This document shows positions 13,373 through 14,205 of a DNA stretch of 14,205 nucleotides, piece after piece. The DNA comes from an uncultured Erwinia sp. (lineage in GTDB: Bacteria > Pseudomonadota > Gammaproteobacteria > Enterobacterales > Enterobacteriaceae). The notes under the pieces were generated by a model. It did not search any database. It saw only the letters and a program-made list of their open reading frames with translations, and was not told where the DNA came from. Made by a program: the position numbers and the translations under genes. Each line of letters starts with the position of its first letter. The first letter of the stretch is position 1. The stretch lies in the NCBI GenBank assembly GCA_946221915.1, contig CAMIKG010000092.1:1-14205 (forward strand), read 5' to 3'.

Positions 13373-14150
13373 TTACGCGAAAAATCCGTTACGCGGTCAG
13401 ATTTCTATTACGCAGGTCAGTAAAAGTTTCGGCAAACATAAAGCGCTGGACGATGTGTCTCTGGAGCTGGACCCCGGTTCAGTCACGGTGATCCTTGGCC
13501 CATCAGGATCGGGAAAATCCACCCTGCTGCGCACCATTAACCACCTTGAACGCGTCGATGAGGGCTTTATTCAAATTGACGGCGACTATATCGGTTACCA
13601 GCTAAAAGGCGACCGGCTGTATGAGCTGAAAGAGAAAGCGATTCTGCGCCAGCGTACCGAAGTGGGTTACGTCTTTCAGAACTTCAACCTGTTCCCGCAC
13701 CTGACGGTGCTGGAGAACATTATCGAAGCGCCGATTGTGCACAAAAAACAGACCCGCGCACAGGCGATTGAGCTGGCGTATCAGCTGCTGGATACCGTGG
13801 GGCTGCGCGATAAAGCCAGCGCATGGCCGCGCCACCTGTCGGGCGGCCAGCAGCAGCGTATCGCCATTGCCCGCGCGCTGGCGCTTAATCCGCGCGTGAT
13901 GCTGTTTGATGAACCGACATCGGCGCTCGACCCGGAACTGGTTGGCGAAGTGCTGGACGTGATCAGGAAACTGGCGCGCTCCGGCACCACCATGGTGGTG
14001 GTGACGCATGAAATTGGTTTTGCGCGTGAAGTGGCCGACCGGGTGGTGTTTATGGTTGATGGCAGGATTGTTGAACAGGGGCGTGCACAGCAGGTGCTGA
14101 ACCAGCCGCAACATCCGCGTACAAAGCGTTTCCTGGCGAGTGTGCTGTGA
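13356..14150 (+). CDS. ABC importer ATP-binding protein, GlnQ/HisP type
   Basis: From ATG 13356 the product is 264 residues, the expected size for the family, and powers the importer from the cytoplasmic face. All nucleotide-binding motifs are intact: Walker A GPSGSGKST (48-56), Q-loop Q108 (YVFQNFNLF), signature LSGGQQQR (161-168), Walker B VMLFDEP (181-187) and the switch H218 (VVVTHE). The frame is open back to 13215, but CAGGGAG (13343-13349) just before 13356 and the family N-terminus (QISITQVSKSFGKHKALDDV) settle the start. The 17-bp overlap with the permease gene indicates translational coupling. It is the last gene of the operon within the window. Confidence 0.95.
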   Translation: MSEAIDYAKNPLRGQISITQVSKSFGKHKALDDVSLELDPGSVTVILGPSGSGKSTLLRTINHLERVDEGFIQIDGDYIGYQLKGDRLYELKEKAILRQRTEVGYVFQNFNLFPHLTVLENIIEAPIVHKKQTRAQAIELAYQLLDTVGLRDKASAWPRHLSGGQQQRIAIARALALNPRVMLFDEPTSALDPELVGEVLDVIRKLARSGTTMVVVTHEIGFAREVADRVVFMVDGRIVEQGRAQQVLNQPQHPRTKRFLASVL

Positions 14151-14174
14151 TTATCAGGCATCACTGCTGCGATC

Positions 14175-14199
14175 CCCTCCCCCATAAAATGGGGGAGGG
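14175..14199. repeat. G/C-rich palindrome after the ABC operon
   Basis: CCCTCCCCCAT (14175-14185) pairs perfectly with ATGGGGGAGGG (14189-14199) around AAA. It starts 24 bp after the operon's last stop. It is followed by TTAGGG and then the window end, not by a T-run, so it could be a terminator of low quality or one unit of a dispersed palindromic repeat that continues outside. Confidence 0.7.
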
Positions 14200-14205
14200 T
14201 TAGGG

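Noticed and set aside
13602..14114. 170-residue minus-strand ORF
   Set aside because: Antisense to the ABC ATPase with intact Walker motifs; a shadow of its codon pattern.

Overview
The window looks like a chromosomal segment of an Enterobacterales bacterium, most likely of the Pantoea/Erwinia group. The yejK–yejL–yejM–tRNA-Pro(GGG) order at the left end matches the E. coli and Salmonella backbone, and the proteins align closely with what I remember of those orthologues. A tailspike-like glycan-active protein (compare Pantoea stewartii WceF and Erwinia AmsF) and an EntD-type phosphopantetheinyl transferase fit that group. The genus is inference; no database was searched.

Layout. 1-56: eight copies of a 7-bp tandem repeat, cut by the window edge. 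77-3274: yejK (nucleoid-associated protein) on the minus strand, diverging from yejL and yejM (LPS sensor controlling LpxC turnover); a 34-bp tandem duplication lies between them. 3347-3462: tRNA-Pro(GGG) with its terminator. 3750-3951: a 59-residue single-span membrane protein and a terminator. 3967-6890: a sugar-acid locus, with L-talarate/galactarate dehydratase (minus) diverging from a LacI-family regulator (plus), whose 3' end overlaps a hexapeptide-repeat acyltransferase gene. The divergent intergenic region carries two near-identical palindromes and a candidate CRP site. 7108-7439: an unrecognised small ORF and a hairpin. 7445-9343: a lone 632-residue tailspike-like beta-helix protein (minus), more AT-rich than its neighbours. 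9344-9742: a long non-coding gap. 9743-10477: the Sfp/EntD-type transferase. 10483-10554: an inverted repeat between convergent genes. 10567-10731: an unrecognised 54-residue ORF on the minus strand with a good promoter, palindrome and RBS. 10964-14150: a tight four-gene plus-strand operon encoding a periplasmic amino-acid-type binding protein, a GNAT acetyltransferase, a HisM-type permease and an ATPase. 14175-14199: a G/C-rich hairpin.

How the genes work together. The left third is housekeeping. In the sugar-acid locus, the regulator probably represses both itself and the dehydratase through the two palindromes, possibly by looping, with CRP activating the dehydratase. The dehydratase product (5-keto-4-deoxy-glucarate) must be processed by genes outside the window. 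The last operon encodes a complete ABC importer plus an acetyltransferase; uptake of an amine or amino-acid-like compound followed by N-acetylation is the simplest reading, but the substrate cannot be told from sequence.

I see no CRISPR array, no transposase, no phage integrase and no evident defence system. The most promising leads are the twin-operator region, the SBP–GNAT–permease–ATPase operon, the orphan tailspike-like protein and the small promoter-equipped ORF at 10567-10731.
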